DNA of 57,480 nucleotides from an uncultured Spirochaetales bacterium (GCA_934276485.1 CAKQTE010000135.1:1-57480), one strand, 5' to 3'. Shown: positions 1 to 8,808, counted from the first letter of the stretch. Notes: generated from the letters alone by a model not told the origin. Numbers and translations: made by a program.

Positions 1-120
1 CGTCGTCATCAATATCGTCGTCATCAATATCGTCGTCATCAATATCGTCGTCATCAATATCGTCGTCATCAATATCGTCGTCATCAATATCGTCGTCATC
101 AATATCGTCGTCATCAATAT
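1..120 (-). repeat. Eight perfect 15-bp tandem repeats encoding DDDDI
   Basis: The unit CGTCGTCATCAATAT occurs eight times without a mismatch. Two or three degenerate copies follow, to about position 170. The unit is five codons long, so gain or loss of a copy keeps the rsgI frame open. The array may continue beyond the window start, so the full copy number is unknown. Confidence 0.97.
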
Positions 121-856
121 CGTCATCATCTATGTCGTCATCATCTATGTCGTCATCGTCATCAATGTCGTTATCATCTACAGAATAAATTGGTAGATTA
201 TCATCATCGAATTTAGGCTCAATAGTTTCTGCGAAAGAAGGCATGTCATTATTATTGATGTCTACAGACTCTACTTGATCAGGGTTTTTCTTTTCAACAA
301 TAACAACATGAATAGATTTATCTGTTATATCATTGAGTTTCTTTTCTACAATGTGTTCTGTCTTTGAAACCCACTTGTTGTTTTTGCTGATAGCTTCAAT
401 TCTGATCTCGCCATTTTCTTTCAAATAGCCTTGTTGTTCAGCCTTTAATGTGATTTCTTTAGCTGTAGTTTGAATTGAAGCATGGTGTGGTTTGTAATTC
501 TCAATCAAAGTCTCTCCATCTTCATTCAATGCTTTTACATCAATTACCTGATTAACTCTATTGATAGACATCTCAACATATGGGTTAATACTCATTCTTA
601 CAGCTCCAACAGGGAAGAAGAACATCTGCCATATGAATATAAGAGAAGCAAATAGAGAGAAGAATGCATTCTGTATTTTAAGTATTCTTTGTTTTATCAG
701 AGAGATCCTCTCTTGATATCTAAACTCTATGATAGTGTCAGTTCTGTCTCCAACAGAGAATCCCATGTTGGCAACTTTAATGATTCTTCCATTGTTTTCA
801 AGGACAATTGCATATGCAGGATGGGTTTCCAACACCAAATACTTATAATCTCTCAT
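1..856 (-). CDS. rsgI: RsgI-family anti-sigma-I factor with Asp-rich tandem repeat (C-terminus beyond window)
   Basis: This is a single-pass membrane anti-sigma factor predicted to hold the neighbouring SigI at the inner face of the membrane. Residues 1-50 look like the RsgI N-terminal sigma-binding domain. A membrane segment follows at about 64-83. The outer side begins with a motif typical of RsgI, INPYVEMSINR followed by NEDG (residues 90-114). Clostridial RsgI proteins are reported to cleave themselves at an Asn-Pro bond, and N91-P92 sits at the equivalent place. From about residue 217 the chain becomes acidic and ends in repeated DDDDI units up to the window edge, so the true C-terminus and any ligand-binding domain are not visible. 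The start codon overlaps the sigI stop (ATGA), so the two are translationally coupled. The family call comes from motifs and context only. Confidence 0.75.
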   Translation of the reverse strand, partial: MRDYKYLVLETHPAYAIVLENNGRIIKVANMGFSVGDRTDTIIEFRYQERISLIKQRILKIQNAFFSLFASLIFIWQMFFFPVGAVRMSINPYVEMSINRVNQVIDVKALNEDGETLIENYKPHHASIQTTAKEITLKAEQQGYLKENGEIRIEAISKNNKWVSKTEHIVEKKLNDITDKSIHVVIVEKKNPDQVESVDINNNDMPSFAETIEPKFDDDNLPIYSVDDNDIDDDDDIDDDDIDDDDIDDDDIDDDDIDDDDIDDDDIDDDDIDDDDIDDDDIDDD

Positions 857-1569
857 AGATCATCTCCCTGCATTTGGCAAAGATGGCCTCGAATTATTAC
901 ATAGCCATTTGTAAATGCCAAGAATATACCAACAAGATATTTTCTATGACGCTCTAAGGTTTTTCTATCAAAGCCACCTTCTTTTACAAGAGTTGCAAGT
1001 GGAAGCTTTTTTGTGTTTATAAGATTATCCAGGATATCTGGATGATGTTTTGCATACTCAAGAGCTTTGAGACATACATCTATTGTACGCTTCTGTCTAG
1101 GAGCATTATCGGCAATCTCAGATAGGGTTAGATTGTACTGCGATAGATTCTCTTGGAACTCTTCTATCTCGTCTTTAGTACATTCTCGAGTCTGTATGTA
1201 TTCGATTGTGGCTTTTTCGTCTTCTATGGTATCAAGGAGGGTAGTCTTGCTATCATCGTAGATCTTGTCATCAAGGGAAAGATTGTTGTCCATACCCTGT
1301 CTGAAGTAGTCTATTAGTCTGTTACGAATATATAGCTTTGCAAGAGGGAAGAAAGCTCCTTTGCTTTTGTCATAATTCATCAAGGCTTCATAGAATGCAA
1401 ACATTGCGATGGACAATTCATCGTTTTTTTCTACATATTCGCCTATTTGGGCATACCTCATGACCTCACTCCTGATGAAAGGTGTGTACTTTTCTATGAA
1501 TCGATCAATATTCTTTGAACTTGAACGTGCCTCATTTATCTCTTTCAAGAGGCTCTTTTCGTCTTGCAC
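853..1569 (-). CDS. sigI: RNA polymerase sigma factor SigI family
   Basis: A 238-residue sigma-70-type factor of the SigI group. The N-terminal half carries a region-2-like segment with FIRSEVMRYA, the acidic NDELSIAMFAFYEAL stretch and a core-binding/-10 recognition part ending in YIRNRLIDYFRQ. The C-terminal part, FDRKTLERHRKYLVGIFLA, matches the SigI-specific end rather than a normal region 4. In Bacillus and Clostridium, SigI answers heat or extracellular polysaccharide through RsgI. Translation starts at GTG, behind the ribosome site AGGGAGAAAG. The stop overlaps the rsgI start by four bases. SigI systems are best known from Firmicutes, so the gene may be an old transfer. Confidence 0.85.
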   Translation of the reverse strand: MQDEKSLLKEINEARSSSKNIDRFIEKYTPFIRSEVMRYAQIGEYVEKNDELSIAMFAFYEALMNYDKSKGAFFPLAKLYIRNRLIDYFRQGMDNNLSLDDKIYDDSKTTLLDTIEDEKATIEYIQTRECTKDEIEEFQENLSQYNLTLSEIADNAPRQKRTIDVCLKALEYAKHHPDILDNLINTKKLPLATLVKEGGFDRKTLERHRKYLVGIFLAFTNGYVIIRGHLCQMQGDDL

Positions 1570-1590
1570 CTTTCTCCCTCATCAAAAGTA

Positions 1591-1618
1591 TACGCATGGA
1601 TTTCCTCGTTTTTGGGGT
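1591..1618 (-). promoter_or_regulatory. Candidate sigma-I-type promoter of sigI
   Basis: On the minus strand ACCCCA is followed after 18 bases by CGTA, 22 bases before the sigI start codon. Known sigma-I promoters have a C-rich -35 and a CGWA -10 element, so this would fit autoregulation. The match is short and the spacer is on the long side. A TATAAT hexamer lies slightly further upstream at about 1630-1635 without a good -35, so a vegetative promoter is also possible. Confidence 0.25.
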
Positions 1619-1660
1619 ATGCGGTGAACATTATATCATTTTTTCATGATGTTGGAGATG

Positions 1661-1691
1661 AAAAAGAGCCATCGGTTTTTCCGATGACTCT
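1661..1691 (-). terminator. Intrinsic terminator after adhE
   Basis: On the minus strand AGAGTCATCGG and CCGATGGCTCT form an 11-bp stem (one G-U pair) around five A's, followed by five T's. It lies 23 bases after the adhE stop codon. Confidence 0.85.
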
Positions 1692-1713
1692 CTCTGAGTA
1701 AATCTGAGATAGA

Positions 1714-4374
1714 TTAAGCTTCTTCCTTCCAAGCTCTTCCGTAGAATGAGTCGAGGTAAAGCTGCTTGATCTGGCTGATGAGAGGGTAACGAGGGTTAGA
1801 ACCTGTGCACTGGTCATCAAATGCCTTAACAGACAATTCATCAACAACTGCAAGGAAGTCTTCCTCTGAAACACCCCAAGCCTGGATTGATGAAGGAATG
1901 TTTAACTCAGCCTTGAGCTTCTCGATTCCCTGGATAAGAGCTTCAACTTTCTCTTCCTGTGTCATTGAAGGAGTTGTTACAACATACTCTGTATTCTTTT
2001 CATCATTTACGCTCATTGCGATGTAATCAGCAGCTCTTGAATATCTTGAGATTACTGATGGGAACTCATATTGAGGGAATGCTGCCTGCTTGGTTGGGTT
2101 ATCATTTGCATTGAAGCGGATGATATTTGTAAGTAGGAGAGCATTTGCCATTCCGTGTGGAACATGGAACTGAGCACCAAGCTTATGAGCCATTGAGTGA
2201 CATAGTCCTAGGAATGCGTTAGAGAATGCCATACCTGCCATTGTGGAAGCGTTATGAACTTTCTCTCTTGCCTTCTTGTTTGTGCCATCGCTGTATGCAA
2301 CTGGAAGATATTTGAAGATGATTCTAGCAGCTTCTAGAGCTAGAGCGTTTGTATAGTCTGTGCTCATTGAAGATACGAGAGCTTCAAGTGCGTGAGTAAG
2401 AACGTCAACACCACAAGCTGCTGTAAGTCCCTTTGGCTGTCCCATTGCAAGCTCAGAGTCTACGATAGCCATTGATGGAGTTAGTGCATAGTCTGCAATA
2501 GCCCACTTCATGCCTGTCTTTTCGTCTGTGATAATAGCAAATGGTGTAACTTCAGAACCTGTACCGGAAGTTGTAGGAATACAAACGAGCTCAGCTTTCT
2601 TGCCCATGTTAGGGAATGCGTAAACTCTCTTTCTAATATCCATGAATCTTAGTGCAAGACCTTCGAACTTTACTTCTGGGTGCTCATATAGAAGCCACAT
2701 GATCTTTGCAGCATCCATTGGAGAACCACCACCAACTGCGATAATTACATCTGGCTTATATGCATTAACAAGTTGCATAGCAATGTTGATGGTTCCTAGT
2801 GTTGGGTCTGGCTTAACCTGATGGAATACCTCTGTCTCAACGCCAATTGCCTGAAGAGTATCTGTGATCTTGTCGATCATTCCTGAATTGAATAGGAAGC
2901 TATCTGTAACGATGAAAGCTCTCTTCTTTCCTTCGAGCTCCTGGAGAGCTACTGGCAAACAGCCATACTTGAAGTAAACCTTAGGTGGCAACTTGAACCA
3001 AAGCATATTTTCTCTCCTTTCTGCTACAGTCTTGACGTTCAATAGGTGCTTAGGACCAACGTTTTCTGAAATTGAGTTGTTACCCCATGACCCACAACCA
3101 AGAGTTAGAGATGGCTCTAGTCTGAAGTTATAAATGTCACCAATAGCACCCTGGCTTGCTGGCATGTTGATAAGAACACGTGATGTCTTAACAGCCTTAC
3201 CAAATGCATCTACCTTGTCTTGCTCCTGCTCGTTGCAATATAGAACTGAAGTATGACCAAATCCGCCCATTGCAATAAGCTTAGCAGCCATAGCAGCACC
3301 TTCACCGAAGTTGTTGCACTCATACATTCCTAGTACTGGAGAAAGCTTCTCGTGAGCAAATGGCTCGCTCTGTTCGATCTTCTTTACTTCTCCGATAAGA
3401 ACCTTTGTTGATTTTGGTACTGAGAATCCTGCGATTTCAGCGATTCTATAAGCTGGCTGACCAACGATCTTTGGATTTACTGTACCTCTCTGAGGATCTA
3501 GGATGATTGGAGAAAGCTTCTCGATCTCTTCCTTTGATAAGAAGTGAGCTCCTTCTTCCTTCAATAGCTTCTTGACTTCTTTATATACGTCCTTATGACA
3601 GACAATTGACTGCTCGGATGCACAGATCATACCGTTATCGAATGTCTTTGACATCAAGATAGAAGCAACTGCCATCTTGAGGTTTGCAGACTTGTCGATA
3701 AGAGCAGGAGTATTACCAGCGCCTACACCGATAGCTGGCTTACCTGAAGAATAAGCTGCCTTAACCATTCCAGGACCTCCGGTAGCAAGGATAAGGTTAA
3801 TTAGAGGATGCTTCATCAAGTAATCTGTCTTTTCCATGCTTGGATCTTCAATCCATGCAACGATATCCTCTGGAGCACCTGCTGCGATAGCTGCATCTCT
3901 TACAACTCTAGCTGCATCACATGTGCACTTCTTTGCTCTTGGATGTGGACTGAAGATGATAGCATTTCTTGTCTTTAGTGCGATAAGAGCCTTGAAGATA
4001 GCTGTACTTGTTGGGTTTGTTGTTGGGATGATACCGCAGATAACGCCCTTTGGCTCTGCAATCTTCTTTACACCGAAGCCAATGTCGTCTTCGATAATAT
4101 CACATGTCTTTTCATCTTTATATTTGTTGAAGATGTACTCTGCTGCGAAGTGGTTCTTGATTACCTTATCTTCGATAATTCCCATTCCAGTCTCTTCAAC
4201 TGCATCTAAAGCAAGTGGGATTCTTGCATTGTTGGCTGCAATAGCTGCTGCTCTGAAAATCTCATCGACTTTCTCTTGTGGGAAGTTTGCATAAATGAGC
4301 TGAGCACGTTTTACTCTTTCAATTAGTTCCTGTAGTTCTTTTTGTCCAGGAAAAAGTTCGTTTACTTCTGCCAT
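1714..4374 (-). CDS. adhE: Bifunctional acetaldehyde-CoA/alcohol dehydrogenase
   Basis: AdhE reduces acetyl-CoA to acetaldehyde and then ethanol in the cytoplasm, re-oxidising two NADH, and works as long spirosome filaments. At 886 residues it has full family length. The N-terminal CoA-acylating aldehyde dehydrogenase domain has the catalytic Cys251 in GMICASEQ and nucleotide-binding glycines in GVGAGNTP. The C-terminal iron-dependent alcohol dehydrogenase domain has GGGSPMDAAK and the metal ligands in the segments DVLTHALEA, CHSMAHKLGA and HVPHGMANA. It stands alone, with its own promoter and terminator, as is usual for a highly expressed fermentation gene. The ribosome site is AAGGAC. Nothing is missing, so the call is secure. 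Confidence 0.97.
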   Translation of the reverse strand: MAEVNELFPGQKELQELIERVKRAQLIYANFPQEKVDEIFRAAAIAANNARIPLALDAVEETGMGIIEDKVIKNHFAAEYIFNKYKDEKTCDIIEDDIGFGVKKIAEPKGVICGIIPTTNPTSTAIFKALIALKTRNAIIFSPHPRAKKCTCDAARVVRDAAIAAGAPEDIVAWIEDPSMEKTDYLMKHPLINLILATGGPGMVKAAYSSGKPAIGVGAGNTPALIDKSANLKMAVASILMSKTFDNGMICASEQSIVCHKDVYKEVKKLLKEEGAHFLSKEEIEKLSPIILDPQRGTVNPKIVGQPAYRIAEIAGFSVPKSTKVLIGEVKKIEQSEPFAHEKLSPVLGMYECNNFGEGAAMAAKLIAMGGFGHTSVLYCNEQEQDKVDAFGKAVKTSRVLINMPASQGAIGDIYNFRLEPSLTLGCGSWGNNSISENVGPKHLLNVKTVAERRENMLWFKLPPKVYFKYGCLPVALQELEGKKRAFIVTDSFLFNSGMIDKITDTLQAIGVETEVFHQVKPDPTLGTINIAMQLVNAYKPDVIIAVGGGSPMDAAKIMWLLYEHPEVKFEGLALRFMDIRKRVYAFPNMGKKAELVCIPTTSGTGSEVTPFAIITDEKTGMKWAIADYALTPSMAIVDSELAMGQPKGLTAACGVDVLTHALEALVSSMSTDYTNALALEAARIIFKYLPVAYSDGTNKKAREKVHNASTMAGMAFSNAFLGLCHSMAHKLGAQFHVPHGMANALLLTNIIRFNANDNPTKQAAFPQYEFPSVISRYSRAADYIAMSVNDEKNTEYVVTTPSMTQEEKVEALIQGIEKLKAELNIPSSIQAWGVSEEDFLAVVDELSVKAFDDQCTGSNPRYPLISQIKQLYLDSFYGRAWKEEA

Positions 4375-4405
4375 GTTATTAGTCCTTTATTTATCGATAT
4401 AAATA

Positions 4406-4434
4406 TATTTATTGAAAACATAGCGCAATGTCAA
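4406..4434 (-). promoter_or_regulatory. Vegetative promoter of adhE
   Basis: On the minus strand a perfect TTGACA is separated by 17 bases from TAAATA, about 30 bases before the adhE start codon and its ribosome site. Strength and spacing fit a strong sigma-70-type promoter. Confidence 0.7.
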
Positions 4435-4526
4435 TGCTTTCAACAAAAACCATCTCCAACTATAAATGTTATCATAAGTTCTTGGATTGAAAAGAAAAAA
4501 CACCAAAAAAATGGCCGTTTTATCTC

Positions 4527-4555
4527 TTGGATGAATTAAAAATAATCGCTATATT
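4527..4555 (+). promoter_or_regulatory. Promoter giving a probably leaderless lipoprotein mRNA
   Basis: TTGGAT and TATATT are 17 bases apart. The -10 element ends only 7 bases before the ATG at 4563, so the transcript would begin at or next to the start codon. There is no Shine-Dalgarno sequence. The TTG at 4527 opens the same frame but overlaps the -35 element and is not a credible start. Confidence 0.5.
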
Positions 4556-4562
4556 ATTTGGC

Positions 4563-5051
4563 ATGACAAAACCGAGTAAATGTAAATATCTATTTGTTTT
4601 GATTTTATCATGCCTTTTAATTTCCTCTTGTTTTGCATCTGCAATAGCAACAAAGGAAGATAATAAAGATATAAAGAGCATTATCAAGGATGGAAGCTTT
4701 CTTTACTTTAACTATTTTGACGATGCTGAGATTGTAACAGATGAAAACGCTAAGACAGTAGAGCATACTCTCAAGCTAAGAGCTGACGAAGATTATGCCT
4801 ATAACATCATCAAGATTACAGAAGACAAGAATGAAACTGCTGGATTCAGGAATGTATCATATAAGTTGATGCTTGATCAAAGTAAGGGCGTATTGGTTGT
4901 CGAAGGCAAGTACAAAACAGAAGACAATCTAGATGGATATGTTACAAAAGATATCATCGAAAAACTTGTCGCTAGCACAGATGAGTTCAAGAAAGTCGTT
5001 CTTAATCAAAACGCTCTTAAGCCTAGCTCTGTTTCTATGGACATATTCTAG
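4563..5051 (+). CDS. Small lipoprotein of unknown function
   Basis: A 162-residue exported protein that I do not recognise. The N-terminus has basic residues, a hydrophobic stretch FVLILSCLLI and a lipobox ending at Cys23 (LISSC), so it should be acylated and membrane-anchored. The mature part is soluble and mixed-charge, with no repeated motif or obvious catalytic residues. The ATG at 4563 is chosen because it starts the signal peptide and sits just after a -10 element. The gene converges on the Gx-transporter gene and their 3' ends overlap by 17 bases. Confidence 0.7.
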   Translation: MTKPSKCKYLFVLILSCLLISSCFASAIATKEDNKDIKSIIKDGSFLYFNYFDDAEIVTDENAKTVEHTLKLRADEDYAYNIIKITEDKNETAGFRNVSYKLMLDQSKGVLVVEGKYKTEDNLDGYVTKDIIEKLVASTDEFKKVVLNQNALKPSSVSMDIF

Positions 5052-6087
5052 ACAGAACTGCAAACAAAAGGAAAAGAACTGCAAACAACAATAGTGTTAT
5101 ATTGTTGATCTTTTTCTTATCTTTAGAGCTTTCTTCTAGCGTAGAGAGCGCAAGAGTCTCTCTTGCTTTTGATAGAATGTTCTTGCTTTCATTTTTCTTG
5201 AATGATGCAAAAAGTGCTGTAAAGTAGGCAAGTGTCTTGCCAATCAACCCCTGTCCTGGTACCAAAATCTGTGAATATGCTTGTGATATTGCAATTGTTG
5301 TAGATAAAGCTAGAGCTTTTGTGAGACCAGTTGCGAGTGCTAGCTTTGTTATATCAAAGGTTCCGATTGAAAACAGGACTTTTCCTTTTGGTGTCAAAAG
5401 AGAAGAAACAATCATTGCAAGCATTATGAAAAAATGAGGAAGAAGCTTGATCTTGCGTCCTGCGATTCGCTGCAGGATAAGTGCTGATATAAATGCGCCA
5501 AGAGCAAAAAGAGGTGTCTTGATCATCATTGCTGAGAGTGCTGACACTGCTAGGGCTATTACAACAATGGCACTAGATGGCTTTTTTTCTTTCCATAACA
5601 GTGTTGGAACATGGCTTATTTCAAGCTTATATGAGACAAATGCTACAAAGATTGCAGAGATTAGTGACATTGTTAGCATTAGAGGAAGAAGCTTTGTGAT
5701 GGCTTTTCCAATGTAGAGGGATGCTAGATATATCTGGACATATGTGGATGCAAGTGCTCCTAATAGCGAAAGCCCATAGTTTGATATCTGTCCTTTCATG
5801 ACTTTCTTTGCACCAAACATTACAACACCAGATGCAATGGATTGTGCAATGGAGACAAGTGCAAATACAGAAAATAGGTTTCCCGATATATAGCTGTTTC
5901 CAATGCCTTTTAGAACTACTAAAACCATAAATGATGAGAAAGGCAGATTTAGAGACAATAGAATTGGAATATTTGCTATCCCCAAACGAAAGAAAGGGAG
6001 CACCTTTGGAATGAATAGCTCTAGAGTGCTAAAAAAGATAGCTATTGCTGCATAATATGCAACACGATCTTTATCTTGAGAATCCAT
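5035..6087 (-). CDS. Gx transporter family membrane protein (heptaprenyl diphosphate synthase component I-like)
   Basis: A polytopic membrane protein with about nine or ten hydrophobic segments, including the family-like N-terminal stretch LPFFRLGIANIPILL. The family is often labelled heptaprenyl diphosphate synthase component I, but its members look like small-molecule transporters and usually sit beside a NusG-II domain protein, exactly as here. The 350-residue chain is longer than a typical member of roughly 170-200 residues because of an extra C-terminal membrane region. It starts with ATG behind AGGAGAAATAG and overlaps the upstream gene by 17 bases, so the two form one operon. The substrate cannot be told from the sequence. 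Confidence 0.75.
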   Translation of the reverse strand: MDSQDKDRVAYYAAIAIFFSTLELFIPKVLPFFRLGIANIPILLSLNLPFSSFMVLVVLKGIGNSYISGNLFSVFALVSIAQSIASGVVMFGAKKVMKGQISNYGLSLLGALASTYVQIYLASLYIGKAITKLLPLMLTMSLISAIFVAFVSYKLEISHVPTLLWKEKKPSSAIVVIALAVSALSAMMIKTPLFALGAFISALILQRIAGRKIKLLPHFFIMLAMIVSSLLTPKGKVLFSIGTFDITKLALATGLTKALALSTTIAISQAYSQILVPGQGLIGKTLAYFTALFASFKKNESKNILSKARETLALSTLEESSKDKKKINNITLLLFAVLFLLFAVLSRICP

Positions 6088-6424
6088 CTATTTCTCCTGT
6101 ATCTGTCTTTTCTGTTGTAGCAACAACCTTGTTAGGAAGGCATACAACAGTATCTTGAAAGCCTTTTGCGATGCATGTTTTGTTTGGGCATGGGGAGTCT
6201 AGGAATCTGATCTCTTTGTCCTTGACTTCAATAACAGTTACTCCAAGCGCTCCTTCTACTGCATAGGTTGCATCTTCTGAAAGTGGAAATCTATATTCAT
6301 AACCATTTGCTGTTACCTCGAGAGTATCAGCCTTTTTATTTAGCGAGAGAAAGGAGACTGCTATAAGAAACAAGAATAGCAATAGAGCTATGTAATCAAA
6401 TGGTTTTGTTATTTTTCTATCCAC
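6071..6424 (-). CDS. NusG domain II-containing exported protein
   Basis: A 117-residue protein with one N-terminal membrane anchor (about residues 11-27) and a small extracytoplasmic NusG-II-type beta domain. The family fingerprint is visible: LDSPCPNKTCIAKG followed by VVCLPNKVV, with three Cys residues. Despite the name it is not a transcription factor. Such proteins are found next to Gx transporters and, in other genomes, flavin-transfer genes, which suggests a membrane or envelope redox context. The start is GTG, with TAGAAT ending six bases before it and no ribosome site, so the mRNA may be leaderless. Confidence 0.8.
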   Translation of the reverse strand: MDRKITKPFDYIALLLFLFLIAVSFLSLNKKADTLEVTANGYEYRFPLSEDATYAVEGALGVTVIEVKDKEIRFLDSPCPNKTCIAKGFQDTVVCLPNKVVATTEKTDTGEIDGFSR

Positions 6425-6430
6425 AAAGCC

Positions 6431-6460
6431 ATTCTAAGATAATTAGATAGTTCTAAACAA
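6431..6460 (-). promoter_or_regulatory. Candidate promoter of the NusG-II/Gx operon
   Basis: On the minus strand TTGTTT and TAGAAT are 18 bases apart. The -10 element ends six bases before the GTG start codon, and no Shine-Dalgarno sequence fits between them. Confidence 0.4.
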
Positions 6461-6592
6461 CAATCTGTATTGTACAATTGTTTTGTGCAAAACACATAGC
6501 AATGTGTAGAAGATGGGGCGATAAGTGTATTTTAAATGAATTTCGTTCATCTGATATTGTGTTTGCTGAAAGCAAGGAGGAAAATCTAAGTC

Positions 6593-7285
6593 ATGAAAGT
6601 GGTATATGTTGTTGAAGATCATGAAGTAATTAGATCAGGGGTTGTGCAATATCTATCCCTCTCAGGATATGAAGCAAAGGGCTTCAAGGATTTGCATGAT
6701 GCTAGAAATGGTTTTGCTGAAAAAATGCCAGATCTGTTGATTCAGGATGTCATGCTTCCTGATGGTGATGGATTTGCATTCGTAAAGGAAATGAAGGAAA
6801 AGAATGCGAATCTTCCTGTTATATTCCTAACTGCAAGAATTGATGAGTCTGATAGAATTCTTGGCTTTGAGCTTGGTGCTGATGACTATATTACAAAACC
6901 TTTCAGCCCAAAGGAGCTTGTACTTAGAATACAGGCACTATTCAGGCGTCTATCACAAGGTGGAGATAACCAATCCAAGGTTTATAAATATGTAGATGGA
7001 GATAATGAGCTTGTTATTGATGATGAGATTCATAAGCTTACTATCAACGGAGAGGAGATCAATTTGACAGCTGCTGAGTGGAGAATTGTATTCTATCTGT
7101 TGTCAAATGCTCCAAATTTGATCACTCGTGCTCAGATTCTCGAAGAATGTTTCGATTACTCTTTCGAAAGCTATGAGCGAGTTGTCGATACTCATATCAA
7201 GAACATCAGAACTAAACTAAAGCCAGGCTCTTGGATTGATACTGTCAGAGGCTATGGCTATAGATTTTCAGGCAAGAGGGTTTAA
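6593..7285 (+). CDS. OmpR/PhoB-type response regulator
   Basis: A 230-residue two-component response regulator. The receiver domain (about residues 1-115) has the acidic pair ED at 8-9, the phospho-acceptor Asp52 in IQDVMLPDGDG, Thr80 and Lys102 in DDYITKPF. The C-terminal winged-helix DNA-binding domain (about 130-230) has LTAAEWRIVFYLLSN, then RVVDTHIKNIRTKL and the wing GYGYRF. It should bind tandem direct repeats in promoters when phosphorylated by the kinase encoded next. The stop codon overlaps the kinase start (TAATG). A strong AAGGAGG precedes the start, 12 bases away. The stimulus and target genes are unknown. Confidence 0.93.
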   Translation: MKVVYVVEDHEVIRSGVVQYLSLSGYEAKGFKDLHDARNGFAEKMPDLLIQDVMLPDGDGFAFVKEMKEKNANLPVIFLTARIDESDRILGFELGADDYITKPFSPKELVLRIQALFRRLSQGGDNQSKVYKYVDGDNELVIDDEIHKLTINGEEINLTAAEWRIVFYLLSNAPNLITRAQILEECFDYSFESYERVVDTHIKNIRTKLKPGSWIDTVRGYGYRFSGKRV

Positions 7286-8808
7286 TGCGCGGACAATTTG
7301 TCAGGTTGCTTATTTCTATTGTATGTATAATGCTTGCCGTTCTAGTCGTGCAATGTGCTCTTTTGTTTGCTATGAACTTGATTGTTGCAAAAACATGGAA
7401 AGAGAATGTCTTTGATGAATTTGCACTCTCGATAAAGCAATCAGTTGTGGATTCTTCCCTCTCTAGCAGCGATGGCATTGTCAACATAATGGTAAATAAC
7501 ACCTCTGAAAGAATATCTGGATTGATCATCAGAGATGGGGATGGGAACTTCTCATTCTCATTAGGCGTGAGTCCTACAGGGCTGCCTGTGTCACAGCTTG
7601 ATGGTTATGACAACAATGCTTATTCATATATTCAAACAACAAAATTCAGATTCAACAAGAATATCGATAAATCAGCAGGTGTGATGTACAGCATCGACAA
7701 GCCTAAATATGAGATTGCGATCACAACTTTAAATTCAGATTCATTGACTCCTGTTGTTTCAAATGTTGAATTCTCAAAGCTAAGCAATAAGGGCAAGCTT
7801 AGTGTATTGTATCCAGTTGAATTGAATGAAAAGGACATTGCAGGAACAATACTTGTTAGTGTAAATGGAAACGCTGCTGCTTATATCGACATATTGGTAT
7901 ATAACATTGATTACTATACACCAACAAAGTTTGTAATGATGGAGTTCATAAGAAGTTTCGTAGTTACTCTTCCTATTGCAATTCTCATTACAATCATCGC
8001 AGCTTTCATTGTCTCAAAACGCAATGCTAGGGTTGTCAAGAGCATGCAGGATGCTCTTGAGCAGCTTTCAAAGGGTGAGCATGATGTAGAGATGATCGAT
8101 AGTAGAATCAATGAATACCAGGATATAAAGCATTCAATTCAGAAGCTTGATGCAGACCTATTGAGACACTCTAAGTCACGTAAGGAATGGATCAAGAATA
8201 TCTCACATGATTTGAACACGCCAGTTACATCAATGAATATTCTTCTAGATGGCGCTAAGGATGGATTTTTCCCTATTAACATGGAATTGATCACATCCCT
8301 AAAGAAAGAGAATGATACTTTAACTCAGCGTATTGCATCTGTTTCCTATTACTCATACTTACTCTCTCCTGAGGTTAAGTTCGAGCCAAGAGTATCTACA
8401 TTGATGGATATTGCAGATACTGCTTTGCAAACATCTGGCATAGATTGCTGTGTGGAATTCTCGCTTGAGACATATGTCTATGCAGACCAAGCTCTTGCAG
8501 AGAGAGCAATTCTGGAAGTATTGAAGAATGCTTCTACTTATAAAACTGATTTGGAAGACCCTACCATCAATGCATATGAGCGTGATGATAGGACTGAAAT
8601 CATAGTAACAAATAAAGGTAAGCTACCTGATCCTAGACCTCAATTCTTCGAGCCTTGGGCTAGAGGAGATGAATCCAGAACAGCAGGTGGCTCCGGACTT
8701 GGACTGCCAATTGTATATCAGATCATGGAGCTTCACGCTGGATCTGTATCGATTGTAGAAAGCGAAGGTTATGTTGCAGTAACTCTTACATTTCCAAAGA
8801 GGCCATAA
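7285..8808 (+). CDS. Sensor histidine kinase, HAMP-containing
   Basis: Membrane-bound partner of the preceding regulator. The order is: membrane helix at about residues 8-30, an extracytoplasmic sensor domain of roughly 190 residues with no recognised fold, a second helix at about 224-245, a HAMP linker, a DHp domain with the phospho-acceptor His308 in ISHDLNTP, then the ATPase domain with the N-box EVLKNAS and the G-box GSGLGLPIV. The length of 507 is normal. The 3' end overlaps the convergent phosphodiesterase gene by 23 bases. The ligand sensed is not predictable. Confidence 0.92.
   Translation: MRGQFVRLLISIVCIMLAVLVVQCALLFAMNLIVAKTWKENVFDEFALSIKQSVVDSSLSSSDGIVNIMVNNTSERISGLIIRDGDGNFSFSLGVSPTGLPVSQLDGYDNNAYSYIQTTKFRFNKNIDKSAGVMYSIDKPKYEIAITTLNSDSLTPVVSNVEFSKLSNKGKLSVLYPVELNEKDIAGTILVSVNGNAAAYIDILVYNIDYYTPTKFVMMEFIRSFVVTLPIAILITIIAAFIVSKRNARVVKSMQDALEQLSKGEHDVEMIDSRINEYQDIKHSIQKLDADLLRHSKSRKEWIKNISHDLNTPVTSMNILLDGAKDGFFPINMELITSLKKENDTLTQRIASVSYYSYLLSPEVKFEPRVSTLMDIADTALQTSGIDCCVEFSLETYVYADQALAERAILEVLKNASTYKTDLEDPTINAYERDDRTEIIVTNKGKLPDPRPQFFEPWARGDESRTAGGSGLGLPIVYQIMELHAGSVSIVESEGYVAVTLTFPKRP

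Noticed and set aside
1..170. CRISPR-like array of direct repeats
   Set aside because: The 15-bp units are directly adjacent with no unique spacers and are read in frame as part of rsgI.
3836..4294. 152-codon open frame opposite adhE
   Set aside because: It lies entirely within the adhE coding region on the other strand, has no ribosome site and no recognisable domain.
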